A DNA stretch of 64,000 nucleotides, from assembly GCF_000340215.1 (NCBI RefSeq), contig NW_006921538.1, forward strand, positions 310,001 through 374,000. The letters run 5' to 3'. Origin of the DNA: Pseudocercospora fijiensis CIRAD86 (lineage: Eukaryota > Ascomycota > Dothideomycetes > Mycosphaerellales > Mycosphaerellaceae). Below, piece after piece: positions 31,610-43,745 of this stretch (the first letter of the stretch is position 1; the number at the start of each line of letters is the position of its first letter). The position numbers were made by a program, and so were the translations under genes. The notes beneath the pieces were generated by a model. The model was not told the origin of the DNA. It worked only from the letters and a program-made list of their open reading frames with translations, and did no database searches.

Positions 31610-34600
31610 TTACCTTATACGTAAACGCTTCGTCTCCTTAAAGCTACTCTAAGCCTATATACGTTTCCGCTTCTCGACCTAGTATTACCTTCTACCTCCG
31701 CCCTCCTTCTCTTCGTTATCGCTAATTAGGGTTTCGCTTAGACTAAATTTCGTATTCTCTTCGCGCTCCTAGGTTTCTTCGATCTTAAGGTTTTCTAATT
31801 CCTCGATCAACTCCTTTAGTATAATCTTTAGTAACCTACCTTAGCGATTCTAGTAGAGGAGATAGTATCGGAATACTATAATAGATTCGAAGGTAGTAGG
31901 CGAGTATATTCGATTAAAGCGGCCCTAGTAACGAGCGATACTAAAAGACCTCTTATAGCCTATATCTACGCTCGGGATAGCGAGGACGTCCCGAGCGACC
32001 GACGCTATCGTTAGAAACTTAGGCTCTAACCGCTACTATATAGCGAGAATATCGTCTCCGAATTCGTCTAGAAGACCGGTAAGATCTAGAGATTATTAGC
32101 CCTCTTTCCGAGCCTACGGATTTATACTTACTCGCGCGCCGATAGAGATCGAACTCTTCTTTATTTACTTTAGTAGTTGCTTCCTCTTCTGCCTCTACTT
32201 CCTACCTACGAAATAGGTATAATATCGGAGCCTTCTAAACCTTCTTTTTCTTTATAGGAGCTATATTTAGACTAGTTTCTTTCCGACGCTTATAGAATAT
32301 CTTTTCTAGAATAGTCTAGTAATACTTCGGCTATACCTCGTCCGCCTTCTATTCCGGCCTCTACTAGTATATATCCTTTTCTACCGGGTTAAGTAAGTAC
32401 GTAACGCTATAGATATCCCCGAACGAGTTAAAGGTAGCACTATAATATTTATATAACTTAGTATAGGAGGTATCTATAGCTTTCGTTATAGCTACTTTCT
32501 AGGGAACGCTCTTCTTAGCTAGCTTAGCTACGGTTTCCTCGAGCTCGTTAAAGAGCTAGTTATAGTACGTAAAGATAAGGTAGATCGTCGGTCCTCGGGT
32601 TCTTCTAATCGTAGTAGTAACCTTCGCGTAATGCTTACTAATATCGACGAGATACTCTGCTTAGCGCTATTCGGCGGCGGTAAGGCCGAGCTACTTAATA
32701 CCCTCGAAACTCTAATAGATCTCGAGAGCGGTACGTAAAGTATATCTCTTCGTAACTATATAGAAAGTCGAATCGAACTAGGTCTTAACGTCTTAGGTAA
32801 AACGGAGTAGGCGCTAAGGAGGCCGCTTTTGCTATCGCTTATTCTATACGATATTCTAGGTATCGGTTTTAGGGCGCTCGATTAGGTTCTTTTAAATAGC
32901 CTCGAATCGGTTATATCTCTATAAGCTCGAGTTCGTATATATTACTAGACGACGAAGCTAGAGAAAAAGAGTTAGAACTATACTAGGTTACCGGCTATAG
33001 GTGCCGGCTACGGACAAAAGTTATACCTTATATAAAACGAGAGCGAGGCTCTCTACCTTATCCCGTCTTATTGCTATAATAAGTTTCTCGACTTTCGACT
33101 TTGCTTTATCCTTATCTAGGATCTTCTATTAGTCGTCGTTTAATAGTATAATTTTAAGCGTCTTAAAGAGGGCTCGGATCGCGATTTAAACTATATAAGC
33201 GAGGTAGGGAAAGTCCTATAGGGATATAACTAGCAACGACGTCGGCTCCGATTTAATAGGGCTAGGGCTATTAATAGGCTCCTCTTTATCGTTATTATCG
33301 TACGTATTATCGTACGTATCCGGAATCGTAGCGAGCTTAACATTCGGAAGATTAAGCTAGATTATAGACCTTATAATCTCCTCTATATACTCGACCCTAT
33401 CGATACAATTAGTGATTTTAAAGATATATACGAGTGAATTGTATATATAACGCCTTATATAATATTCGATTATTACTAGCGTTGTCCGTAGTAATCGAGA
33501 TTAGTTTCGTTATTACGCTAACCCTATCTATTACCGTATAGACAAGCTTCGCTATATCCTTACTAGTATAGGAACCTAGAATTTTAGGGAATCCGATTAT
33601 AAGTTCCTAGAGTTTCTAATCCGAATTGATAAAGTATAGTATAATCGAGAGGAAGGAGGCTCTTATAGTCCGGCTTAACTAGCTATCGATAGCAATAGCT
33701 ACTCGGCGAGTATTACGGAGGATCTCCCGAATATCGTCTAACGTAGCCTCTTTGTTCTTTTCGAACATAATACGCTAGGTTGTCGCGCCGAGAAATAGGG
33801 GAGGGTAGTTTATAAGATATAGGTATGTCTTCTATATAGACTCCCTTTCGTAGAAGTCTTCCGGAAGACCGTTTATAGCTAGCATTTCGTTTGCTAGTTG
33901 CTTAAAGTCTTCGGGGGAGAAATCGGTAGCCTTTAATCCTAGAGCTTCCTTAAGCGCAGCCTATAATAATTAGCTAGACCTCTACGGTTGATTTAGGTAG
34001 CCGGAATCTATAGCCGGAATCTGTAGCCGGTAGCTATAGCCGGCAGCTATAGCCGGCATTTTAGAAGACGTACCTCTTTCTAGAACGCTATATCTATATT
34101 AACTCTCCTCTCTCCTTAAGATTCCCGATACCGTTTAGAATAGAGATAGTTCGTAGGCGATAAGTTCCTATCCCCTAGTTTCGGGTATTTTAAGATTAAA
34201 CCGTAGAAGTTGTAGACAATTACTAGTTAACCTTTAAGTCGAGAAGTCGTATAACGGTGCAATGCCCCCTCTATAAAGAACTTCTAGAATGTGTCCGTTC
34301 GCTCCTTACTCCCCTATCGCATCGAGTACTTCCGGAGTTTATACTCCTTTAAACGTAAGTACAAAAGGAACTATATCTTATAGACCTATTAATTAAACTG
34401 CTCTATATACTCGGGTTTCTAAAGATACGCCTAGCTAGCCTTTTCGAAGATTTCCGGGTTAATACTCGATATTCTTATATCTCCGAACAACCTTCTACTT
34501 AGACTCCGTAAAGGTAAGGACTAGGTAGTAGTACCCTATAATAAATTCCTACTACTAGGATTCGGAGAGGATAAATCTAGCCCTAATCGTCGTCTAGGAC

Positions 34601-34760
34601 TCGATAGGCTCGAAGGTAAGTATACGACCTCCTCTTAACGTTGTCGTAATCTCGCTCGTATACTAGACTATTTCGACTATCGTCTCGTTGTTACCCTTCC
34701 TAGTATAGCGCCTAGTATATATACAATATCGGTCGGTATGTTTTAAGGTTTCGTACGGTA
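31610..34760 (-). pseudogene. hAT transposase (copy B)
   Basis: Reverse-strand equivalent of the copy A transposase, from about 34,760 to TAA at 31610-31612. The core SITTDNASNN motif, the paired TAG codons (former WW) and the ARDVLAIPS and RSFSIARY segments are all present. Both introns with CCGGCTA-type arrays are conserved (for example 33,999-34,060). A short direct duplication (ATCGTACGTATT) near 33,297-33,318 distinguishes it from copy A. Confidence 0.88.
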
Positions 34761-35385
34761 AGGTAAGGACTTAGGAGTAGTAGATATATACTAGTAGCTA
34801 TAGGGAAACACCCTTTCTTTTATAGTATCGTATCGTTAGGAACAGCTAGGTAGTAAATAGCTAGCTACCTTTTTTTTTGTTTCCTAGCTACCTAACTACT
34901 AGATTTTCTTTTCCTAGCTACCCTAGCTAGCCTAACTACTAGAATTTCTTTCCTAGCTACCCTAACTACCTAAATTTTGCCTTCTATACGGCGGCTCTCT
35001 CCTACTAACGGAACCGAGCTACTATACCTAACGAATCTAAGCTCGTTTTTAGTCTTAATCTATCCTCTTTCGGTATAAGACACTCGATAAGCAAATACTT
35101 AGGCCGAGTCTAACTACGAAACCTAAGACTAACTAATAGCTCTATTAACTAATCCTAATCCTCGAACTCCTTCCGCTTCTTAGTAAAGACCTTAAAGAGC
35201 GCTCGAGCTTCTTCGGGTACCTACGGAGTAGTCGAGATAAAGCCGTATCGCTAAAATAGGTAATCCTTCGGAGGCTTATATAGAGATTTAGAGAATTCTA
35301 ACGCTAACCTATCCTACTAGTAGCTTAGATTCCGGATACAAGCCCTCTCTGCCTTAGTAAAGATTTTATATAGTAGTAGTACTCT
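34761..35385 (-). pseudogene. hAT gene 1 (copy B), 3' part
   Basis: Last exon of the basic-protein gene, colinear with 17,875-18,290 of copy A. It is separated from its 5' part (42,478-43,450) by chromovirus copy 2. The spacer repeats seen at 18,280-18,370 in copy A are present at about 34,870-34,980. Confidence 0.6.
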
Positions 35386-35582
35386 TGTAAGAAGGGTATA
35401 TTAGTAGGTAGATAGGGTGGTAGTAGGTACGAGTAGTATTCGATAAGGAGCTAGAAGGAGAGGGAGGAAGGTAGGCAAGTTAGCCTATTGCTAAGCGCTA
35501 AGCCCTGCCTAAGGCATTAAGACCCTAGCTTTACTCGAGCCCGGTTATATACTAATTACGTATAACCTCTTTAGTCCTAATA
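35386..35582 (-). repeat. 3' LTR of chromovirus copy 2
   Basis: 197 bp. The element-sense end is CTTACA and the start ATTAGG. The polypurine tract complement, CTTCCTTTCT, follows internally at 35588-35597. Confidence 0.9.
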
Positions 35583-36723
35583 CACGCTTCCTTTCTAAAG
35601 GCCGCGCCCTCGTAGCCGGTCTTTGTTCTAGTCTTAACCTCTATTGCCGCTAACTTAGCAGGTCTAATAAGCCGCTTAGTCCGCGCTAAATTAAACGTAC
35701 AACTACCGATTATATAACTATATCAAACCTTACCTCTAATATAGTACAATGTCTAACTCTAACTACGCTATCCCTATATATAATAAACTATAAAGTAATA
35801 TATATCTATAAGAATTGAGGGCCTTCGACTAATTATAATACAAGCGCGCCTTCCCTGCTATAATAGGTAGACGTACGAGGTATTGCAGCCCTGCCTCTGC
35901 TCTAAGTAATATCGTACCGAGTTCTTTACGTCTACTCTTAAAAGACCTAGCAATGTCCGCTCCCGAGGGTTTGTCCGCTTCCGAGGGTTATTATTTACTG
36001 TCGTAGTTTTACTAGCCTAAATTAGTTAGGTTTAGTAGCCTTTAAGTGTTAACTAATTATATCTTTTTAAAAAACTTAGTTCTTCTAGTTTCTATAGGTA
36101 AAGGCTATTATAAGTGCAATAGTTAAGGTTCGCCTCGCTTAAAGGGTCGGAAAGATCGAGGAGTAACCTATTGTCCGTAAGATCGACCCCGGCTAGCTTA
36201 GCTCTATAGTTTTTGCCCTTAGTTAGTCTATTAGTTGCTTAATCTTTTAACTTAGTTAAAGTTTTAACTCGGCCTTAAAGTTTTGATTAAAGTTTTGATT
36301 AAAGGTGCCTTAGGCTCGTAGTATAGGTAAGGTTGTATCTATAGGCGTAGCGATAATAGCAAGTAATGTTAATAATAGCGGCGCTAGTCGTCTTAGCGCT
36401 AACTTTACCTTGCTTCTAATTTCCTTCTTCGACCCGCGACGTTTTAACTAGCGATATACTCTGCAACACCGTTACTAATATAGCCGCGTCGGCCGTATCG
36501 CTATTTAGTACGAGCGTAACGCCGTCGGCATTATTATTATTACTAACACTATCCGTTTACGCGCGCGCGCCGCCTTCGCCGATCGCCTAGGCCTCGAGGC
36601 CTTAATAGAATAAAGAAACAAGAGGTAGATTCTTTAAAAGAGTAGTAACTAATTGATTAACGCGTCGTAGTACGCCTAGTATAGTCTTATTGTTATAGTT
36701 AGCCGGCCTCTAATTAGTTAGCT
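35583..36723 (-). other. 3' non-coding region of chromovirus copy 2
   Basis: Colinear with 6214-7394 of copy 1, including the doubled CCCTCGGAAGCGGAC-type unit and the AATTAAAACTTT repeats. No gene is seen. Confidence 0.6.
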
Positions 36724-36746
36724 AATAGCACCCCGGGGGTAGCATT
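36724..36746. repeat. GC-core palindrome after pol, chromovirus copy 2
   Basis: Arms AATAGCACCCC and GGGGTAGCATT around one G, about 35 bp beyond the pol stop (36780). Equivalent to 6187-6213. Confidence 0.8.
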
Positions 36747-36779
36747 GTTCCTAGGTCTCTTTTAGTAACATTAGCGGCA

Positions 36780-39700
36780 TTATAAGCTCTTAGCCTTCTT
36801 CTTGTTCTTTACGCTAGTCTAATATTCGTCTAATAACTCGGTTATGTCTTTAAAGGAACCTTTAGCTTCCTACGAGTCCTATTTAGGTAAATAGCCTTGC
36901 TATCTTAATAGGTACTCCTTCTTGCCTTTCCTAGTCCGGTGCTATAGGATACGTTCTATAGACTATAGCTCTTCGCTATTAGCTAGTATGTCCTCGGATT
37001 TAGCAGGTGCTTTATCCCCTTCGCGTAGGTAGTACGGCTTAAGGAGGGATATATAGAAGGTGTTATAGATAGTATAATAAGGTAGAAGCTATAACTAATA
37101 GGTCTAGGTGCCCCTAGGTTCTCGGATACGGAATAGACTAATGTATCTTAGAGCGAGTTTAGGCCTTGTTTTACTATTAGGCGAGGGGTGTTTGCGGATA
37201 CGGAGGTTCTTCGTGCTAAGCATAACTAGGTCGCCTTGTTTAAAGGTTATTAGCGTATAGTGTTTGTTATAATAGGTCTTCTAATAGGCCTAGGCCTTTG
37301 CTAGTTTGTTAGCTATCTTAGCGTAAATCTCTCGCATCTTTTAAACCCTCTTAATAGCCGCTAGTATTTTAGGGGTTAGTACTTAATACGCTTCCCTTTC
37401 CTTACGCTCGGCCTCGAGCGAGGTAAATAGGTCTTATAGTAAGGCAGCGTTCTAGCCTATTATAGCGAAATAAGGTAACACCTTAGTAGATAAGTAGACA
37501 CTATTGTTGTATACGAATTCGGCGGGTTGTAGGAGATTGACCTAGTTATTAGGGTTCTTATTAATGTAGCTACGCAGGTACTGCTATAGCGTAGCATTCT
37601 GCCTTTCGGTCTAACTATCTGTTTGTAGATAGAATGCTATAGATAGGCGATGCTTGAGTCTTAGCTATAGGCAAATCTTACTCTAATAATAAGATATAAA
37701 TATCGAGCCTCGGTTAGAGACTATCCCTTTAGGGGTCCCCTAATAGGTATAGAAGATGTTGTTCTATAGCGCTTCTACTATATTAATAGCAGTCTAATCT
37801 TTCCGCGCTAGGATATATCGAGCGCCCTTAGTAAACCGGTCTATAACGACTAGGATAGCGTTAAAGGTGTCTTTGCTTCCTCTTCGCTTAGTAGGGGGAA
37901 GACCTATAATAAAATCTATTATAAGCTCTGCAAATAGCTTATAAGGGATTGGTAAGGAGGACAACTCGCTAAAAGGCTAATGCTTTAGTACCTTAATACG
38001 TTAGTATACGGCATACGTGTTAACGTATTCCTTTATATCCCGCTTACTATTTAGCTAGTAGTATGTGCGCGATAGTAGCTCGTACGACCTCTCTATACTA
38101 TAGTAACTAGCAAGCTTACTATTATAGTGTCGCTTAAGAAGTTCTTATCGGATCGAATGTTTAGCGGGGACATAGTATCTGCCCTTAAACTTTAAATAAC
38201 CTTTGTTATCGATCGACTAGTTACTCTTACTAGATCGAGTCGTTCGCCTACTTACAAGCTTGTCGATACGTTTAGTAGCAAAGGCGTCCCTCTACTAAGC
38301 CCGTAATAGCTTATCTATAAACGATTGACTATCCCTATTTATAAGGTTATTTAATAGCACCCTCGCTATTAAACGAGGTACGTATTATATGCATTTAATA
38401 GCACTAGTAGCCGGATTAACTGCATTAGTGCTTTAATCGCTATTACTATATATAGCGATATCGACTAGGGAGTTATTATAACTTCTCCTATCTATATCCT
38501 TAGCCCTTGCCTTAATACGTACTATTAATATAGTAAGAGTATTAATATGCTTTAAGCCGTCGCGGAGTCCGGTAAGCCGCTTATCCTACGCTTACTTATT
38601 AACAATATAGGCTATAGCAATCTTATACTACAGGGTTAGAAACAATGAATTAATAGATTGCTAAGTCCCGCTATTATAATTAGGTCGCCTCGATAGGCTA
38701 TTAGTAGGGTTGCTTACGCCTAGCCGATATAATATATTAAAATCGAACCTAGCGAGGTAGACGGCCTATCTAGCCTGTCGACCTATAACCCTAGTAACCT
38801 TCGTAATTCTACGGAGGTTGTTATAGTCTATATAGACCTGTATTGTATGTTAAGCCCTATCGAGGTAGTGCCTCTAATGCTTAAAGGCCTCGACAATAGC
38901 TAGGAGCTCTTACTCGTAAGTCTCGTAGCGACGTTTAGTATTAATTATCTTCCTCGAGAAGAAGGCAATCGGGTGCTAGTAGGTATTATTAGCCTGCTAT
39001 AATATAATAGCTAATATAGCGAACTGTAAAGCGTTAGTCTCGATTCGGATCTACTTGTTTAGCACGAAATAGTGTAATAAGGGGACTTTAGTAAAGCGTT
39101 ACTTTAGACCGTCGAAAGCGGCTTATACTCTATTAGTCTATTTGAATTCTCTAGTAGGGTTGGCCTTAGTTTTAGTAAGCTTAGTTAGTAGCATTACATG
39201 CCTCGAATAACCCTTAATAAACCGACAGTAGAAGTTAGCAAAACCTAGGAATAATTAAAGCTCCTTAATAGACGTAGGAACAGGCTATTTAGTAATAGTC
39301 TTAATCCGATTAGGATTAGCCTTAACACCCTTAGTTAATACGAGGAAGCCGAGGAATAATACCTCTTTTATAGCAAAGGTGCATTTAGAAGGCTTGCAAT
39401 ATAAGCTATAGGCTCGTAGGCGATCGAGCACCTTATAGACTATAGCCTAGTGCTCCGCAATGTTAGGGGAGTGTATATAAACTAGGATATTATCTAGGTA
39501 AACTATACAGAGGTAGTCTAATAGGCCCGAAAGGGCCCGATTAATATAGAACTAGAATGTTATAGGGGTATTAGCTAGACTAAATAGTATAACTAAGTAC
39601 TCGAAATAGCTATAGCGAGTACGGAAGGCTGTCTTCTATTTATCGCCCTTACGAATACGGATGCGGTAATAGGCGTCCTTAATGTCTAATATAGTATAGT

Positions 39701-40640
39701 AGTAGGCACTAGAAAGGCGGTCGAGGGTCTTATTAATAAGCGGGAGTAGACAGCGGTCTTTAATAGTAACAGCGTTAAGCCTACGATAATTAATATATAG
39801 GCGTAGGCTACTATCCTTCTTTAGTACGAACAGGATAGGGGCGCTAGCAGGGCTGTTACTATACCGAATGCGACTATTAGCTAGGTTTTCCTCTAGGTAC
39901 TTACGCAATATAGCAAGCTCCCGTTTACTAAGGTTATAGAGAGGGCTAAAAGGGACCTCTTTGCCCTCTATAATGTCAATCTTATAATCCGTCTCCTTAA
40001 ATATAGGCAATGTCGATGCTAGGTAGTGTTTAAATACATTAATATAGGTCTCTCGAATAGGCTCTAGTATACGAGTAAGCTAATTAGGGTCTATACTATT
40101 AGGGGGCACAGGTTCATCGTTATTACTACCGAGCAGGTCGGCCGTCGGATTAGCTAGGGTTAGGTTGCTAATAAATAGGACCCTAATATTATTAGGGCAT
40201 TCGCTAATATTAATATGTTTAATGTCCTCTTTCCTAGCGATCCTAAATCGCTACTATTGACTGCCTAAGTCTATAACTATAGCATAGTACTTAAGAACAG
40301 GGTTGCTAATAACAATATTAGATAGGAGGCTGTCTATGTCTACTACGTAGGTAGTAAAGTTCAGTAGGCGCTTATTGCCGAGGTCGTCTCTTAGGGCTAT
40401 ATAGACATAGTAGGCTCTATAGGTTAAGTGCCGAGCGTTATTAAACTAAGTAAGGGTTGGCAGGTTAGTCCTAGGCAGTTGTCGAAGGTCTAATTGCTTA
40501 GCTAGGCGATGGCTAATAAGGGCACTAACTGAATTTCCTAGATCTAGTATAACCTTAGTCTTATAGTTAGTCCTATACGTGTCCGATACGAGATAGGTAC
40601 GTATAATAGCTAGCATAATGTCGATAGTCTTACGCCGTAT
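36780..40640 (-). pseudogene. Pol of chromovirus copy 2
   Basis: Same domains as copy 1. Protease is near 40,540. RT, at about 39,300-40,010, has the least damaged stretch of 124 codons, including YYRIRIRKGDK just before the mutated Trp. RNase H, integrase and a C-terminal chromodomain (about 36,815-37,000) follow, with TAA at 36780-36782. Confidence 0.9.
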
Positions 40641-42055
40641 AAGGCTAACAGTTAGTGCGGCGCTTATTCTTTTTTCGAAGGACCGATAGGGGTAGCATTA
40701 GCGGCTAAAAGGTGCTTACAGTACTTAGCGGCAGCACGGTCGATTCGGGCCTAGTCCTTAGGTTTGTCGCATTAGCCTAGTAGATAGCTAGTGCTATTAC
40801 AGTTAAAGCACTTCAATCCGGTCGGGAGATTGTTGCTATAGCTATTGTTGCTACTATTATTAGTCGAGCGGTTAGCATTATAGGGATACAAGCCCCTTCT
40901 ACGGCCCCTATTACGACCTCCTCTATATAGCCGCCGGCTACGACTTCTTCTACGATCGTTACTATTCCTATTGTTAGCATTGTTGTCTTAGTAGGAACCT
41001 TAGTTTCCTCCGCGGCTACGGTTGCTACGGTTAGTACTAGCTAGTCGGATCCTCGATTCTAGTCGTTACTAAAGCTAGACAGCTCGTTTAGCTGTTTCTA
41101 CTTTAACTATAAATTGAATGCGTATAAGATTAGCCTGTTTAAATACACGGCGGCGGTCCAATTTAAGAACCAATTCCTATCTCAATTTAGGGCGTATTTC
41201 GGAGATCTAGATAGAATTAGTTTTAGTCGGGAGGTTATCTTCGAGGGTCTTTAAATAGGCCTTAAATAAGCGAGCCGATTGATTAGTCTTTTGTTTAGCT
41301 CGAAGGTACTAGTCCTAAGCGTGTTATTGCCTTAGTATAGGGTTTCTAAGGGTGTCTAGTATAATAGTTTTATAGGTCTGCTACTAAACAGCAGTCTAGT
41401 TATTAAGGGAGTCAAAATAGTTATCCTAGGTGCGTTTTAGGTCGCCGTTAATGTACTGCATAGTATAGACGACTAGTAAGTAGTTATTTAGTAGAGCCCT
41501 TAGTGCGTTTCGTTAGTTAAGCTTACAGTTACGAATATAGTCGTTGTATTGTTTTCGACTAGAGCTATTAAACACGGTATAGTCCTTAAGTTTAGCATCC
41601 TTCTTCTAGACTAGGACTAGTAGTAAGGAAGGCCCTGCTGTCGGCTTAGTGTTAGTTATTAGGGCTCCTAAAGGCGGCGAATTTCGAGGAGGTTATCCTT
41701 TAGCTATTATTCTTAATATAGGGTAGTAAGCCTGTTTTAGGTGGCTTCTTAGAGTCTCCCTACTAGTTAGGGGCTAAAGGCTAGCTAGCTATATCGTCGA
41801 TTAACAATGCTGTTAAGAATGTCGTTAATAGGCAATTCTAGATTATCACCTAGAATTATAGGTTCTTCTTTAATAGGCTCTCCGGTAGGCTCTTTAGTAG
41901 GAGGCACTTTAGTAGGCACTTTAGCGGGGACTGTACTACTAGCGTTGTTATTGCTAGCGCTGCTAGCGGTAGTACGGTTGTTGTTTCGTAATAAACCGGC
42001 TATTATAAGGGGCGACACTAATAATATATTATTAGCCCCTAAGATACGGATATAG
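40641..42055 (-). pseudogene. Gag of chromovirus copy 2
   Basis: Reverse-strand gag with the N-terminal VPAKVPTKVPPTKEPT repeat (about 41,890-41,940), capsid region, Arg/Asn-rich stretch and one zinc knuckle (about 40,770-40,815). The A6 run near the end (complement of TTTTTT at 40,671-40,676) is conserved with copy 1. Confidence 0.78.
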
Positions 42056-42275
42056 CGGAATTAGTAGATATCGGCTTAGTATGCTTAACTTAGTATAATA
42101 GGCCGTATAGAAGGCCTTGCTTAATAATTGGTACGGTTGTTTCGATAGAATAGTACGTATAGGTCCCGTTCTTTAGGCGTAATATAGTTAGATTAGTCTT
42201 ATTCGTAGCTATACCGCTAAAAGCTTAAAATAAGGACTATCTAGCTACTGCCCTTAAAGGGTAGATCGAATACTA

Positions 42276-42472
42276 TATAAGAAGGGTATATTAGTAGGTA
42301 GATAGGGTAGTAGTAGGTACGAGTAGTATTCGATAAGGAGCTAGAAGGAGAGGGAGGAAGGTAGGCAAGTTAGCCTATTGCTAAGCGCTAAGCCCTACCT
42401 AAGGTATTAAGACCCTAGCTTTACTCGAGCCCGGTTATATACTAATTACGTATAACCTCTTTAGTCCTAACA
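42276..42472 (-). repeat. 5' LTR of chromovirus copy 2
   Basis: 197 bp. The element-sense start is TGTTAGGAC, and the far end reads CTTATA by RIP. ACTCT follows at 42473. Confidence 0.9.
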
Positions 42473-43745
42473 ACTCTACCTTCGAGAAACGCTTTCTATT
42501 TAACTATTAGTATCTACCGGCTACGAACGCCGGCTATATATACCGAGTATAGAATAATTACCTATACCCCTTCCTCCTATAGTAATACTTCTACCGTCTC
42601 TAGATACCTAGCCCCGATCGTATTAATCGCAAGCTACTTTGCCTTTATAGACGTAAAGGCTTCGCTCTAATACTAATAAAGGAACTTCTACTCTATATCG
42701 AGGATATAAAGACGACTAGTCTCGATTCCAATCCTTGCTAGCTTTTCGTAGTAGCTTTAACTATAATTTTCTAGATTAATAGGACTTATACCTTAGCCCT
42801 TTACTAGTATCTCGTCTCTTTAACTATACTCGATCTACTCCTAGCGCTTATCGTCTATAGCGTTAGGCCCTAAGACTGCACCTATTACTAGATCGACGTA
42901 TAGTATCTCCTCGCTTTTTTTAGTTCCTTTATTCGTAGTATTAAGCTCTATCGCGGTATCCTAAACTCTAGTATTATTGTTCTCGGCTATCTAAATATCT
43001 CCGTTACTATCGGTCGTATCGATAGAGATAGCGGCTATAGGTCTAAATACTATTAGTTAACGTATTAAAGAAAAATATGCCGGCTATAGCTGCCGGCTAC
43101 GGCTGCCGGCTATAGCTACTAGCTACGGCCGCTAGCTAGATTAACTTACGCTGCTAGAACTTTACGCTCGAAAACTAGCTGCAATTCTTTCCTCCTCTTA
43201 GCCTTCTCTTAGGTTGTCTTCTTATTCTAACCTTTACTTTTTTCTATAGGCGCTAGCTATCGATAGAATGCCTTATTCCGCGCCTTTCTTCTCTTATTCT
43301 TAGCTCTTTTATCCTTATCTATCTTGTCCTTTCTCTCGCGGTCTCGTACGGAATTCTTCTTCGTAGAGTACTCCTTTTTAGTCTTGCGCTTTTTAGTTAG
43401 ACGCTTAGGCAAAACAAACTCGCGGTCTTTAGTTCTATCTTCTATTTAGCGCGCGGCGCGCTTCTCTCTTACTATTATAAGGGAAAGGGGCGGGGGCGTA
43501 GCGTATAGTAGTTATTATCGGTATAGGTATAGAGGAAGAAGTTGAAAGTGTAAGAATATCGCGAAGCCCTAATTGTTGCCGCCCCGGCAGTCGAATAAGA
43601 GTGTCCTTATAGTAAAACTAATACAGTCTCTAGTTTAAACTAGGAATCTATATAGTTCGAAAAAACTAAACCGGAACTAGGGAGCTAGTTCGCCGCTAAG
43701 AAACCAAACTATATACGTTTAGTAGTTCGGAAACCGAACTACTAC
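42473..43745 (-). mobile_element. Outer hAT (copy B), right-hand end with broken TIR
   Basis: Colinear with the complement of copy A 17,875-16,286. It contains the 5' part of hAT gene 1, including the CCGGCTA-type intron near 43,077-43,135. The subterminal minisatellite is missing, its flanks being joined near 43,590. The hairpin AGTAGTTCGG-TTT-CCGAACTACT is intact, but the last 8 bases of the TIR (GGGGTCTA) are gone and sequence of element W begins at 43746. Confidence 0.85.

Larger units (their letters stand above)
29457..35385 (-). mobile_element. Outer hAT (copy B), main segment
   Basis: Colinear with the complement of hAT copy A from about 23,450 down to 17,875. It holds the unknown ORF region with a tandem duplication, H3-like gene 1, the transposase and the 3' part of hAT gene 1. 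It stops at 35381-35385 (ACTCT), the duplicated target of chromovirus copy 2. The hAT continues at 42473. Confidence 0.9.
35386..42472 (-). mobile_element. Ty3/gypsy chromovirus, copy 2 (complete, RIP-degraded)
   Basis: 7,087 bp with LTRs at 35386-35582 and 42276-42472 and an ACTCT duplication (35381-35385 and 42473-42477). The empty site in hAT copy A (complement near 17,875) has that sequence once. The layout is identical to copy 1: 5' LTR on the right, then gag, pol, palindrome, 3' non-coding region, 3' LTR on the left. Confidence 0.95.
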